DNA of 64,000 nucleotides, taken from positions 1 through 64,000 of the forward strand of contig NZ_AFNV02000012.1 of assembly GCF_000215955.2 (NCBI RefSeq), read 5' to 3'. The notes under the pieces were generated by a model, which worked only from the letters and a program-made list of their open reading frames with translations, was not told where the DNA came from and made no database searches. Shown one piece after another: positions 27,006-36,044 of the stretch. Position numbers and translations under genes: made by a program. This DNA comes from Salinisphaera shabanensis E1L3A. GTDB taxonomy: Bacteria; Pseudomonadota; Gammaproteobacteria; Nevskiales; Salinisphaeraceae. Each line of letters starts with the position of its first letter. Positions within the stretch are counted from its first letter, which is position 1.

Positions 27006-28442
27006 TCAACCGGTGGTGCCGGCCTCGGGCGCCCCGCGCAGCCGAGCATTAATGCGGGCCAGCTCGTTGAAATCGAGCACACCGGCGGCTTCGCGTAGCC
27101 GCAGCCGCGCCAGCGCATGGTCGTACCAGGCCTGCTTGCGATCGGCCCGGCGTTGCACCAGCGTGATCTGTGCATCGATCACATCGAGAATAGTGCGATT
27201 GCCCAGCCGATAGCCCGCCTGCGCAGCCTCGAGCGCCGTCTGCCCGGATGCGATCGCCCGATCGAGCGCTGCCAGACGGCGCTCGGTGGTCTGTACGTTG
27301 CGATAGGCCTCGTTGATATCGATAAGCAATTGGCGACGCGCGGAAATCACATCCAGACGCGCCTGCTCCGCGTTGTATTCGGCCTCTGAGACCGCCGCTC
27401 GTGTTGCACCACCGGAAAAAAGCGGCATCTGCAGTTCGACGCCGATAGAGCGGGTTTCATCGACGAGATTCGCCTGCCCGCCTGCGCCGAGTGGAAACAA
27501 CTGCTCCTGGCGACCGACGCGTCCGACCAGATTGACCGTCGGCAAGTGCCCGCCCCGCTCGGCGCCGATATCCTCGCGCGCCGCCCGCCAGGCTGCTTCC
27601 GATGCCGCCACCTGGGGCGAGCGTTGCAGTGCGACCGCAAGCCACGCATCGCGGTCTCGGCCTGCACCGTCGACGGCCATATCCGGCATGGTTTCGGTCA
27701 CATCGATACCGGACAACGCATTCGGCGTCCGCCCAGTCAGCGTGATCAATGCATCGCGCGCGCTGGCGAGCTGGTTCTCCGCGTCGATCGCATCGACCAT
27801 GGCGCTGTCGAGACTGGACTGTGCTTCCTGCTGGTCGGTGATCGGATCGAGGCCGGCCTCGAATGCGGCCTCGGCGCGATCGAGCTGGCTCTGGATCGAA
27901 CGCTGCTGTTCACGGGCCGAGTTCAATGCATCGCGCGCGGCCAGCACATCGAAATACGCCTCGGCCACACGCACGATCAGCGCCTGTTCGGCATTGGAAA
28001 GCGATAGCACGGCCTGATCGCGACGCGCGTCGGCGGCATCCTTGGCCTGCCAGGCGGTCCAGTTGAACAGTGGCTGAGTCAGATCGAGCGAATAGGATTG
28101 CTGATCGGACGTCGTCGGGCCGTCGTTGCCACCGAAGAAACTCAGCCCGCCGCCGGCGCCGGCATCGCCGCCCTCCGGCGACTCGAAGGTCTGCTCCTGT
28201 TCGACACGCGTATAGCTCGCGCTGGCCGACAGCGAGGGCAACAGCTGCCCGCGCGCCTGGCGATAACGCGCATCCGCCGCGCCGGACTCGGCCTGGGCGG
28301 TGAGCAGTTCGGTATCGTTACGCAGCGCCTGGTCGTAGGTATCGAGCAGGTTCTGACCGGCCTGGGCCGGCAAGGCAACGGCGAGCGCCAGCAGAGCCGC
28401 ACCCATGGTTGGCCGGCGGTATCGGCATACGGATCGTGTCAT
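27006..28442 (-). CDS. TolC-like outer membrane efflux channel
   Basis: Outer membrane factor of the RND pump. The ATG at 28442 overlaps the pump stop by 4 bp and has a GGAGAT ribosome site; the longer upstream frame lies inside the pump gene. The 478-residue product starts with a signal peptide (MGAALLALAVALPAQAGQ). Two OEP repeats follow: LLDTYDQALRNDTELLTAQAE with SLDLTQPLFNW, and later GVELQMPLFSGGATRAAVSEAEY with long helices such as YRNVQTTERRLAALDRAI. Last gene of the regulator-adaptor-pump-channel operon. Confidence 0.93.
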   Translation of the reverse strand: MTRSVCRYRRPTMGAALLALAVALPAQAGQNLLDTYDQALRNDTELLTAQAESGAADARYRQARGQLLPSLSASASYTRVEQEQTFESPEGGDAGAGGGLSFFGGNDGPTTSDQQSYSLDLTQPLFNWTAWQAKDAADARRDQAVLSLSNAEQALIVRVAEAYFDVLAARDALNSAREQQRSIQSQLDRAEAAFEAGLDPITDQQEAQSSLDSAMVDAIDAENQLASARDALITLTGRTPNALSGIDVTETMPDMAVDGAGRDRDAWLAVALQRSPQVAASEAAWRAAREDIGAERGGHLPTVNLVGRVGRQEQLFPLGAGGQANLVDETRSIGVELQMPLFSGGATRAAVSEAEYNAEQARLDVISARRQLLIDINEAYRNVQTTERRLAALDRAIASGQTALEAAQAGYRLGNRTILDVIDAQITLVQRRADRKQAWYDHALARLRLREAAGVLDFNELARINARLRGAPEAGTTG

Positions 28443-31400
28443 GCAGGATCTCCGCGACGTTTCGACCAGCGCTCGCCCACGCGTGCGCCGAGCACCAGCA
28501 AACAGGGTGTAAGCACCAGCGTGAGCAGCGTCGAGAACATAAGGCCGCCGACGATGGCCGTGGCCAACTGTGTCCACCACTGGGTCGAGGGCGCCCCGAA
28601 GGTAATCGAACGACCGATGATGTCGACGTTCATCTGCAACACCATCGGCAGCAGGCCGAGAATCGTGGTTACAGTGGTCAGCACCACCGGGCGCAAGCGT
28701 TCCGCGCCGGTTTGAATGACCGCGTTCCACGCGTTGAGACCGGCCGCACGATTCACGTTATAGGTATCGATGAGCACGATGTTGTTGTTGACCACGATAC
28801 CGGCGAGTGCGATGACGCCGATACCACTCATCACCACACCGAACGGCTGGCCTGCGATCAACAGCCCCAACAGCACACCAACGGTGGAAAAGACCACGGC
28901 CGAGAGAATCAGAAACGACTGATAGAAGCTATTGAACTGGGTCAGCAGAATCACGCCGATCAGCGCGACGGCTACCCCGAACGCCTTGGACAGAAACGCT
29001 TCGGCGTCGCGCAGATCCTCGTCCTCGCCTTTGAACGCGATATCTACACGCGGATTGAGATTGGCGGACTCGACGTTCGCGCCGATCCACTCGCGTAGTG
29101 CTGTGAGCTGATCGGCAACGAGCTTGCCTTCGGCCACGCCGGATTCGACCGTTACTGTTCGCTGACTGCCGGTACGTTCGATATTCTCCACCTTGGGCGC
29201 AGCCACACGCGTCACGAAATTGGACACCGGCACCTGACCGTCGTCCGTTTTCAGGCGCAGGTTATCCAGTGATTCCAGATTGCGCGCGTCTTCGGGAAAG
29301 CGCACGCGGATATCGATTTCGTCGGTGGCATCGTCCGGACGATATTCGCCCACCTTGATGCCCTGGGTGACCAACTGAATCGCCTGACCTATCGAGGCCA
29401 CATTCGCGCCGTAGCGGCTGGCTTCGGCGCGATCGACATCGATACGCCACTCAAGGCCCTGGCTCGAACGCGTGTCCTGGATATCGGTGAAGCCGCCGAC
29501 CGAGGCCATGCCGCGGCGCACGAAATCGGCGGCGTCATCCAGTGCCGGCATATCCGGCCCGGAGATCTGCAGTTCGACCGGCTTTGCCTGGGTCGGGCCC
29601 TGGGCCTGTTCCTGGACCTCGGTACGAATACCCGGAATGCCGGCAATACGGTCCCGCACGTCGGCCATGATTTCACCCGCCGGCCGGCGTACCCCCCACG
29701 GCTCGAACTCGAGCTGGATCTGGCCGATCACATCGTCGGCCGTGCCCTGGCGAAACGACTCCTGGCCGGCGCCGGTACGGGTGTAGACCGATTCGAAACC
29801 GGACATCGTCAGCACGCGGTCCTCGACCTGACGCACGAGTCGGTCGGCTTCCGAGACGGATTGCTGACCGCGGGCATGAATCTGGATGACTGCGTTGTCG
29901 GGGGCGATATCGGGAAAGAATTCGACGCCCTTGCCCAGACTCGCGTAGGCGAAAATTGCAGCGAAGAACAACAACACTGCGCCGAATGCGGTCTTGCCGG
30001 CGTGACGCGCGAAAAACGACAGGGTGGCGACATAGGCCCCGGTCGCGCCGCGCAGCTTCTGGCCGGGCTGCCAGACGGTTTCGGCACCGCCCGGCGCGGA
30101 ACCACCGATGACGGCACCGAGGGTGGGTACGAAGATCAACGCCATCAGCAGCGATGCACTCAACACCGCGATCAGCGTGATCGGCATGTAGCGCATGAAC
30201 TCGCCGACCACCCCCGGCCAGAACAGCAGCGGCGCGAACGCGGCCAGCGTGGTCGCCGTCGAGGAAATGATCGGCCACGCCATGCGTTGGGCGGCGTGCA
30301 TATAGGCTGAGATCTTGCTTTCGCCCTCGGCAAGAAACCGGTCGGCGAGTTCGACCACCACGATCGCGCCGTCCACCAGCAGCCCGAGCGCCAGAATGAG
30401 GGCAAACAGCACGACGATGTTCACCGACAGACCGAGCGCGGCCAGGGTGAGAATGCCCAGCAAAAATGAGCCGGGAATGGATACGCCCACAAGCGTACCC
30501 GCACGCAGGCCAAGAATACCCACGATCACGATCATCACCAGCAGAATGCCGCTGACCACATTGTTCTGAAGATCGCCCAGCAGTCGGGTAACGTCTTCGG
30601 ATTCGTCCTGCGAGTAATTGACCTGGATCGCGTCGGGCCAGGCCTGCTGCAGACGCGCGACCGCATCGCGCACCGCCTGATTGGTATCAATGATATTCGC
30701 GCCGATGCGCTTGGTGACTTCCAGCGCGAGCGTGGGTTGCCCGTTCAGCCGTGCAAAACTCTCGCGATCGGCAAAGGCCCGTCGTACGGTCGCCACGTCG
30801 GCGACAGTGACAACCTGATCCTCGGCGCGCTTGATCGCGGTATTGCGCAGCGCGTCGAGATTGTCAATCACGCCCGGCACCTTGATCGAAAACCGCCCCG
30901 TGCCGGATTCGAGCGCGCCTGCCGGCACAAGCTGATTGTTCTGCTGAACCGAGTCGAACACCTCCTGGAGCGACAAGCCGTAGCTTTCCAGCTTGAGCGG
31001 ATCGATATTGATCTCGATCTGTTCTTCGCGATCGCCTGCGATATCGGCCTCGAGCACGCCGGGTATGGACTCGAGTTCGTCCTGGACATCCTCGGCGAGT
31101 GCGACCAGCACGCGCTCGGACACATCGCCGTAGAGATTGACCACGAGCACGGGGAACAGGGCCACGTTCACTTCATTGACCGTGGGCTCCTCGGTTTCAT
31201 CGGGTAGATCCGCCTTGGCGATATCGACCTGATTACGTACATCGTCGAGCGCGGTATCGGGATCGAAACCGGCCTCGAATTCGAGAATCACGCTGGCATG
31301 GCCTTCCGAGGCCGTCGCGCTCATCTCCTTCAGGCCTTCGATCGAGCGCAGCTCCTGCTCCATCGGCTTGACCAGCAAACGCTCGGCGTCCTCGGGCGAA

Positions 31401-31564
31401 ATGCCCTGATGCGTCATCGACACATAAATCGTGGGAATCGTGATATCCGGCGACGATTCCTTGGGAATATCGCGATAAGCGACACCGCCCGCAAGCAGAA
31501 TCACGATCAGGCCCAGCACGACGGTGCGCGGCCGCGAGAAGGCCGCAGCGATCAGCGCATTCAT
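28439..31564 (-). CDS. RND efflux pump inner membrane permease
   Basis: A 1041-residue resistance-nodulation-division transporter of the AcrB/MdtB type, driving export by proton antiport. It shows the duplicated layout: an N-terminal helix (RTVVLGLIVILLAGGVAYR), a periplasmic porter loop (SMTHQGISPEDAERLLVKPMEQEL), the helix block with FALILALGLLVDGAIVVVELADRF (the paired acidic residues of helix 4), and a C-terminal block ending in LVLTPCLLVLGARVGERW. It overlaps both adaptor and channel genes by 4 bp. The subtype (hydrophobe or heavy metal) cannot be fixed; it looks closer to the hydrophobe/amphiphile pumps of marine bacteria. Confidence 0.93.
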   Translation of the reverse strand: MNALIAAAFSRPRTVVLGLIVILLAGGVAYRDIPKESSPDITIPTIYVSMTHQGISPEDAERLLVKPMEQELRSIEGLKEMSATASEGHASVILEFEAGFDPDTALDDVRNQVDIAKADLPDETEEPTVNEVNVALFPVLVVNLYGDVSERVLVALAEDVQDELESIPGVLEADIAGDREEQIEINIDPLKLESYGLSLQEVFDSVQQNNQLVPAGALESGTGRFSIKVPGVIDNLDALRNTAIKRAEDQVVTVADVATVRRAFADRESFARLNGQPTLALEVTKRIGANIIDTNQAVRDAVARLQQAWPDAIQVNYSQDESEDVTRLLGDLQNNVVSGILLVMIVIVGILGLRAGTLVGVSIPGSFLLGILTLAALGLSVNIVVLFALILALGLLVDGAIVVVELADRFLAEGESKISAYMHAAQRMAWPIISSTATTLAAFAPLLFWPGVVGEFMRYMPITLIAVLSASLLMALIFVPTLGAVIGGSAPGGAETVWQPGQKLRGATGAYVATLSFFARHAGKTAFGAVLLFFAAIFAYASLGKGVEFFPDIAPDNAVIQIHARGQQSVSEADRLVRQVEDRVLTMSGFESVYTRTGAGQESFRQGTADDVIGQIQLEFEPWGVRRPAGEIMADVRDRIAGIPGIRTEVQEQAQGPTQAKPVELQISGPDMPALDDAADFVRRGMASVGGFTDIQDTRSSQGLEWRIDVDRAEASRYGANVASIGQAIQLVTQGIKVGEYRPDDATDEIDIRVRFPEDARNLESLDNLRLKTDDGQVPVSNFVTRVAAPKVENIERTGSQRTVTVESGVAEGKLVADQLTALREWIGANVESANLNPRVDIAFKGEDEDLRDAEAFLSKAFGVAVALIGVILLTQFNSFYQSFLILSAVVFSTVGVLLGLLIAGQPFGVVMSGIGVIALAGIVVNNNIVLIDTYNVNRAAGLNAWNAVIQTGAERLRPVVLTTVTTILGLLPMVLQMNVDIIGRSITFGAPSTQWWTQLATAIVGGLMFSTLLTLVLTPCLLVLGARVGERWSKRRGDPA

Positions 31565-32718
31565 GAGTCCGAGTCGGCGCCATTCGCAGCCGGCCGTGCA
31601 TCATCCTGGGTTGGCGCGGCCACGGCTCCACCGGCCGCCGCATCCGCATCGTCCGCGATGCGGACCGGGTCACCCGCGCGCACGAACCCCTGGCCGGTGG
31701 TGATCAGACGTACCGTCTCGGGCAGCCCGCCCAGCCATAGCCGCTCGTCATTGCTCTTGACGATATCGGCGGTATGAAAGGCCACGCGCCCGTCTTCGCC
31801 GATCGTCTTGATCCCCATGTCGCCGGCTTCGTTGAGCGTGAGCAGATCGGCGGCCACGTCGTGGGCCTCGACCTCTTCCAGCGGCAGGATCAGCTTGGCC
31901 GAGGCGCCGGAGACGAGCCGCCCGCTCGGGTTGTCGACTTCCAGCTCGACCGGGTAGGTACGCGTGGCTTCATCCGCTTCAGTGGCGACATAGCGCACCG
32001 TACCGTCGACCGTTCGGCCGTCGATCAGACGCGCATGCCCGCTCTGGCCCGGCTCGACAAAAGCGACATCCTTTTCTGCCAGATCACCCCGAACCACGAA
32101 CGGATCCTGCTGAATGACACGGGCAATTTCATCACCCACCCCGACGTAGTCACCGATTTCGACCGGCCGGGTTTCCAGTACACCGGCAAACGGCGCGCGG
32201 ATGACGGTGTTGTCGATATCCTGCTGGATCTCGGCGAGCTGAGCCTGCGCGGCTTCCAGATCGGATTTGGCCTGGGCGAGATCGGTCCGGGTCTGATACC
32301 CCTTCTCCGACATCTTGCGTACGGCTTCGTATTGCAATCGGCGCTGCTCGACCACGGCGCGCGCCTCGTTGCGCGATGCGCTGCGGTCGTCGACGGCGAT
32401 ACGGGCCAGCACATCGTTCGCGTTCACGCGGGCGCCGCGTCGGGCCTGAACCGACTCAATACGCCCCGCGGTCTGGGCGCGCAGGGTCACGGCGCGATCG
32501 GGGGCGGTACGGCCGTTGAGTTCGACCTCTCGCCATACGGACTCGGCGGTCGAGGTGCGCACCGCCACACTTACCGGCTCGGCCTTATCGGCTTTCGGCG
32601 CCGCCTCGGCGGCGGATTGGTCTGTATTACCGACCATGCCGGACGCCAGCCAGGCCGCGAGCACGACCACGATAACCAGAACGATCCAGATCGGACGGAT
32701 ATGCGGCATGCGGCTCAT
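31561..32718 (-). CDS. RND efflux periplasmic adaptor protein
   Basis: The 385-residue membrane-fusion protein bridges pump and outer-membrane channel. It starts with a signal anchor (IWIVLVIVVVLAAWLASGMVG). The barrel-sandwich motif follows (VTLRAQTAGRIESVQARRGARVNANDVLARI), then a coiled-coil hairpin with QAKSDLEAAQAQLAEIQQDI, and the return strand TVIRAPFAGVLETRPVEIGDYVGVGDEI. The start overlaps the regulator stop and the stop overlaps the pump start, both by 4 bp. Its tail is Ala/Asp-rich and probably disordered. Confidence 0.93.
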   Translation of the reverse strand: MSRMPHIRPIWIVLVIVVVLAAWLASGMVGNTDQSAAEAAPKADKAEPVSVAVRTSTAESVWREVELNGRTAPDRAVTLRAQTAGRIESVQARRGARVNANDVLARIAVDDRSASRNEARAVVEQRRLQYEAVRKMSEKGYQTRTDLAQAKSDLEAAQAQLAEIQQDIDNTVIRAPFAGVLETRPVEIGDYVGVGDEIARVIQQDPFVVRGDLAEKDVAFVEPGQSGHARLIDGRTVDGTVRYVATEADEATRTYPVELEVDNPSGRLVSGASAKLILPLEEVEAHDVAADLLTLNEAGDMGIKTIGEDGRVAFHTADIVKSNDERLWLGGLPETVRLITTGQGFVRAGDPVRIADDADAAAGGAVAAPTQDDARPAANGADSDS

Positions 32719-33200
32719 GATCGGCCCTGGGGCGGCTTTTCGTCCGCCCTCTGGGCCAGACGCTCGATCAACTCACGGATATTGTCGCGCGCGTTGTCGA
32801 TAAAGTGGTGCATATCCGCAAGGCGGGCCTGCGCATCGTCCCAGTCGGCCGGCAGTTCGCGTTCTGCCTGAGCCAGCGATGTGCTCATCGTTCCCATGCG
32901 TTCGACATAGCCTTCGAGCAGTCGCAGGTAGTGGCGTTCGGCAAGCTGATAATAGTCTTGGCGATCGCCGGGTACGGCGGTGGCTTCGAGCACGCCCAGA
33001 TTACGAAGAATACGCGCATTCGTGCTCACGCTCGCGCGCGAAACCTGCAGCGAATCGGCCAGGGCCGCCAGGCTTGCAGGTCCGCCATGAATAATGAAAT
33101 ACCCCAGCATTCGGCCGGCGATGCGCGGCATGCCATCACTTTGGGCAGCCAGCCCCATGCGTTCGATGAAGGCGCTGACGGCCTGGTTTGATTCGCTCAT
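32715..33200 (-). CDS. GbsR/MarR-type transcriptional regulator
   Basis: A 161-residue regulator with a winged helix. The segment MPRIAGRMLGYFIIHGGPASL precedes the helix-turn-helix LAALADSLQVSRASVSTNARIL, and a wing RQDYYQLAERHY follows. The pattern (GRMLGYFI plus SRASVSTNAR) is typical of the GbsR branch of MarR-like regulators. The start at 33200 is chosen over the ATG at 33233 because it leads straight into the domain. It is first in the efflux operon, so autoregulation of the pump is likely; a palindrome lies just upstream. Confidence 0.85.
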   Translation of the reverse strand: MSESNQAVSAFIERMGLAAQSDGMPRIAGRMLGYFIIHGGPASLAALADSLQVSRASVSTNARILRNLGVLEATAVPGDRQDYYQLAERHYLRLLEGYVERMGTMSTSLAQAERELPADWDDAQARLADMHHFIDNARDNIRELIERLAQRADEKPPQGRS

Positions 33201-33223
33201 GGCGCAAGAGCCTATAGCGTCCG

Positions 33224-33254
33224 ATTCGTTCAATCAATACTGAATGAACCGAAT
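33224..33254. promoter_or_regulatory. Candidate operator of the GbsR/MarR-type regulator
   Basis: An imperfect palindrome of 22 bp at 33228-33249 with arms GTTCA...TGAAC pairs at 9 of 11 positions. It is flanked by ATTC and GAAT with a one-base offset. It sits 28 bp before the regulator start, between that operon and the divergent permease gene. The size and place are right for a winged-helix dimer that represses the efflux operon. Confidence 0.5.
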
Positions 33255-33358
33255 TTTATATTCGAGTTTGCATCCGTACCCAACTACAGGTCTATTTTTT
33301 GGGCATTCATTCGCGGCCTCGCTCTACGGCTCGAACATCGCAGAACAAGGGATGAATT

Positions 33359-34459
33359 ATGAACTGGCTATCGATGCTGGGAGAAACGCTTTACACCATC
33401 GCCGGCATGGGCTGGAAAATGCTCTGGGCGCTGGTGGTGGGTTTCGCGATCTCCGGTGCCGTACAAGCGTTCGTCCCCAAACGTCGCATGGCCCAGGTCA
33501 TGGGCGATGATGGCCCGGCGTCGCTGGCACGTGCCGGCTTTTTCGGCGCGATCAGTTCGTCGTGTTCGTACGCAGCGGCGGCAATGAGCCGTAGCGTGTT
33601 TCTGCGCGGCGCCCACATCACCGCCGCTATCGCTTTCATGATCGCCGCCACCAATCTAGTGATTGAACTGGGTTTCGTGCTCTGGTCGCTGATGGGCTGG
33701 CAGTTCGTGGTTGCCGAGTTCGCGGGCGGTATCGTGCTGATCGCGATCATGGCGCTGCTCATGAAGAGCTTTGGGCCGGCCCGGGCTTTCGAGCGCCTAC
33801 GCGAAGCCGCATCCGATAACGACGACGTCAGTAATGATGACGTGCCCAGTTTGTTCAGCCTCGACGGCTGGCGCATGGCAGCCGCGCGCTTCGCCATGGA
33901 CTGGTCGATGATCTGGAAGGATATCGTCATCGGTATCGTCGTCGCCGGCGCCGTGGTTGTCTGGGTGCCCCAAAGCTTCTGGCAGGCGCTGTTTCTCTCG
34001 TCGGGCGACCAGGTCAGCTGGCTACAGATGATCGAAAACGCTTTGGTGGGGCCGCTGGTCGCGGTGTTCAGCTTCGTCTGTTCGGTGGGCAACGTGCCCA
34101 TGGCCGCAGCCCTGTTCAATGGCGGCATATCCTTCGGCGGGGCCTTGGCTTTCATCTATGGCGATCTGATCGTGATTCCGATGTTGCTGGTCTATCGCCA
34201 GTACTACGGCACCAAGCTCGCCGTTCAACTCGGGGCGATCCTTTATATCGCCATGGCGCTGACCGGCTTTCTGATCGACGTCGTCTTCACCCTCGGCGGC
34301 TGGGCCCCAGAAGCAACAGCCGTGAGCGTCGGCTCGATGGAATTCTTCAAAATCGACTACACGTTCTGGCTGAATCTGGTTTTCACCGTAATCGGCCTTG
34401 GCCTGTGGCGGCTGTCGAAACAAGCATCGCAGCCGGCGCACGGTTGCCATCACCACTAG
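33359..34459 (+). CDS. DUF318 family permease
   Basis: The 366-residue product has about eight membrane helices in two halves and matches the permease family PF03773 (DUF318, ArsP-like). The hallmark is the paired motif: SSSCSYAAAAMSRSVFLRGA in the first half and SFVCSVGNVPMAAALFNGGISFGG in the second. Each carries a Cys and a proline or glycine break inside the membrane. ArsP-type members export organoarsenicals, but most have unknown cargo. The protein ends in CHHH, a possible metal ligand. It diverges from the efflux regulator, so a link to that regulator is possible. Confidence 0.88.
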   Translation: MNWLSMLGETLYTIAGMGWKMLWALVVGFAISGAVQAFVPKRRMAQVMGDDGPASLARAGFFGAISSSCSYAAAAMSRSVFLRGAHITAAIAFMIAATNLVIELGFVLWSLMGWQFVVAEFAGGIVLIAIMALLMKSFGPARAFERLREAASDNDDVSNDDVPSLFSLDGWRMAAARFAMDWSMIWKDIVIGIVVAGAVVVWVPQSFWQALFLSSGDQVSWLQMIENALVGPLVAVFSFVCSVGNVPMAAALFNGGISFGGALAFIYGDLIVIPMLLVYRQYYGTKLAVQLGAILYIAMALTGFLIDVVFTLGGWAPEATAVSVGSMEFFKIDYTFWLNLVFTVIGLGLWRLSKQASQPAHGCHHH

Positions 34460-34580
34460 TCCGGCACGTATCTGCCCGGCCTGGAGAGGGTGTGTTCAGG
34501 CCGGCTGACGACGAGTGCCTTGCGTAAACACCGGTTAGCGCCGAGTATTTCGATCACAAGATCGCAGATCGGACGAGGCG

Positions 34581-35654
34581 GTGAGCAACGATACGAGCGG
34601 CATAGAAAAACCGACGCCGAACGACTGGTTCAGCATTCCCGAACACGGCGAGAACAGTAATGCCGAAACGCGGCTCGCCGAGCTCGAAGGCTACATCACG
34701 CCCAGCAGCCGATTTTTTGTACGCAGCCATAATCCAACGCCGACGATCGATGCAGCCAGCTGGCACCTGCGCTTGTACGGCGACGGCTTGGCCGAGCCTA
34801 TGGAACTCGACTATGCGGCACTACAAGCCATGCGGCAGACCGAGATAACCCGCGCGATCGAATGCGCCGGCAACGCACGCGCCTTCTTCGCCGAACACTA
34901 CGGCCAACAGGCCGGCGGCGCCCAGTGGCATACCGGCGCCATCGGCGTGGCACGATGGGCCGGCGTGCGTCTGCGCGACGTACTCGAAAACGCGGGCGTG
35001 ACCGCCCACGCCTGCGACGTATTACCGGTTGGCCTAGACCACAAGGCATTCGCCCGTCCGCTGCCGATCACCAAAGCCATGGCCGACGATACGCTCATCG
35101 CGTTGCGCATGAACGGCGAGCGGCTGCCGGCAGACCACGGCTTTCCCGCCCGGCTGGTCGTTTCGGGCTGGCTGGGCGCAGCCAGCATCAAATGGCTGGG
35201 CGAAATCCAGGTGTCGACACAACCTCTGCACACGCACTGGAACACGCGTGACTACACACTCGCCGGGCCGGCCTATCCGCCCCAACCGCCTGCCGACGGC
35301 ATTCCTATTACGGTCATGCCGGTTATGAGTGTGATCGAACTCGATTGGAACGCCGAACTGAGCGCCGGCACCCGGACCATACGGGGGCGTGCCTTTTCCG
35401 GCGAGGGACGGGTAGCCCGCGTCGAGTATGCAGTCAACGACGACCCGTGGCGCAACGCAACGCTCGAAGAACCCAATATCGCCGCGGCCGGCGTGCGCTG
35501 GGTGTTTTCCTGGACGGCCGACCCCGGCGAACATGTCGTTCGTATCCGTGCGACCGATGAAAACGGGCACGTCCAGCCGGAAACCGTTCCATGGAACGAT
35601 CATGGCTGCCTCTACAATGCGATCATCGCCCATACCGTACGTGTGACCGGCTGA
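34581..35654 (+). CDS. Sulfite oxidase-like molybdopterin oxidoreductase
   Basis: The 357-residue protein has the sulfite oxidase fold. An N-terminal molybdopterin domain carries the Mo-ligating Cys95 in IECAGNARAFF, then LRMNGERLPADHGFPARLVVSGWLGAASIKWLGEI. A C-terminal dimerisation domain (about 250-350) contains RAFSGEGRVARVEYAVNDDPW. No haem domain and no Tat or Sec signal is visible, so it is probably cytoplasmic, or its export partner is elsewhere. The start is a GTG whose ribosome site is poorly spaced, so the true start may differ by a few codons. Activity on sulfite is inferred from the family. Confidence 0.88.
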   Translation: MSNDTSGIEKPTPNDWFSIPEHGENSNAETRLAELEGYITPSSRFFVRSHNPTPTIDAASWHLRLYGDGLAEPMELDYAALQAMRQTEITRAIECAGNARAFFAEHYGQQAGGAQWHTGAIGVARWAGVRLRDVLENAGVTAHACDVLPVGLDHKAFARPLPITKAMADDTLIALRMNGERLPADHGFPARLVVSGWLGAASIKWLGEIQVSTQPLHTHWNTRDYTLAGPAYPPQPPADGIPITVMPVMSVIELDWNAELSAGTRTIRGRAFSGEGRVARVEYAVNDDPWRNATLEEPNIAAAGVRWVFSWTADPGEHVVRIRATDENGHVQPETVPWNDHGCLYNAIIAHTVRVTG

Positions 35655-35657
35655 CCC

Positions 35658-35972
35658 ATGCGTCGACACGAACCCTACGACGACATCGATCCAGATACGC
35701 TCATCGCCCGCGACTGGCTGGCGCTGTCTCGTTCGCGGCTGGCCAACGAGCGCACGCTGCTGGCTTATATTCGTACGAGTCTGTCGATGATCGGCCTTGG
35801 CGCCATACTCGCAAAATGGATCGAACACCCGAGCGCGCTCGTCGGCGGTATCGTTCTTGGCGGTACCGGCGTGTTCGTCCTGATTATAGGCGGCGTGCGG
35901 TTCGTTCAGGAAAACCGGCGCTACCGGCGTTTGACCAATCAGCCGAATGGATTGGGCACAGACGGGTTTTAG
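35658..35972 (+). CDS. DUF202 (YidH-like) membrane protein
   Basis: A 104-residue protein with the DUF202 pattern LARDWLALSRSRLANERTLLAYIRTSLSMIGLGAIL-type start (here RDWLALSRSRLANERTLLAY), followed by two membrane helices, one at SLSMIGLGAILAKW and one at IVLGGTGVFVLIIGGVRF. The family is small and of unknown function. The gene begins 3 bp after the molybdoenzyme stop, so they are probably one transcript, although no functional link is known. Confidence 0.88.
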   Translation: MRRHEPYDDIDPDTLIARDWLALSRSRLANERTLLAYIRTSLSMIGLGAILAKWIEHPSALVGGIVLGGTGVFVLIIGGVRFVQENRRYRRLTNQPNGLGTDGF

Positions 35973-36044
35973 CGGCTGACTTCGCCCCCATGATCGGGAA
36001 CCCGTCTGCCGCAACCGCGGCCGATACCTGTTCGAGATTTGTCG

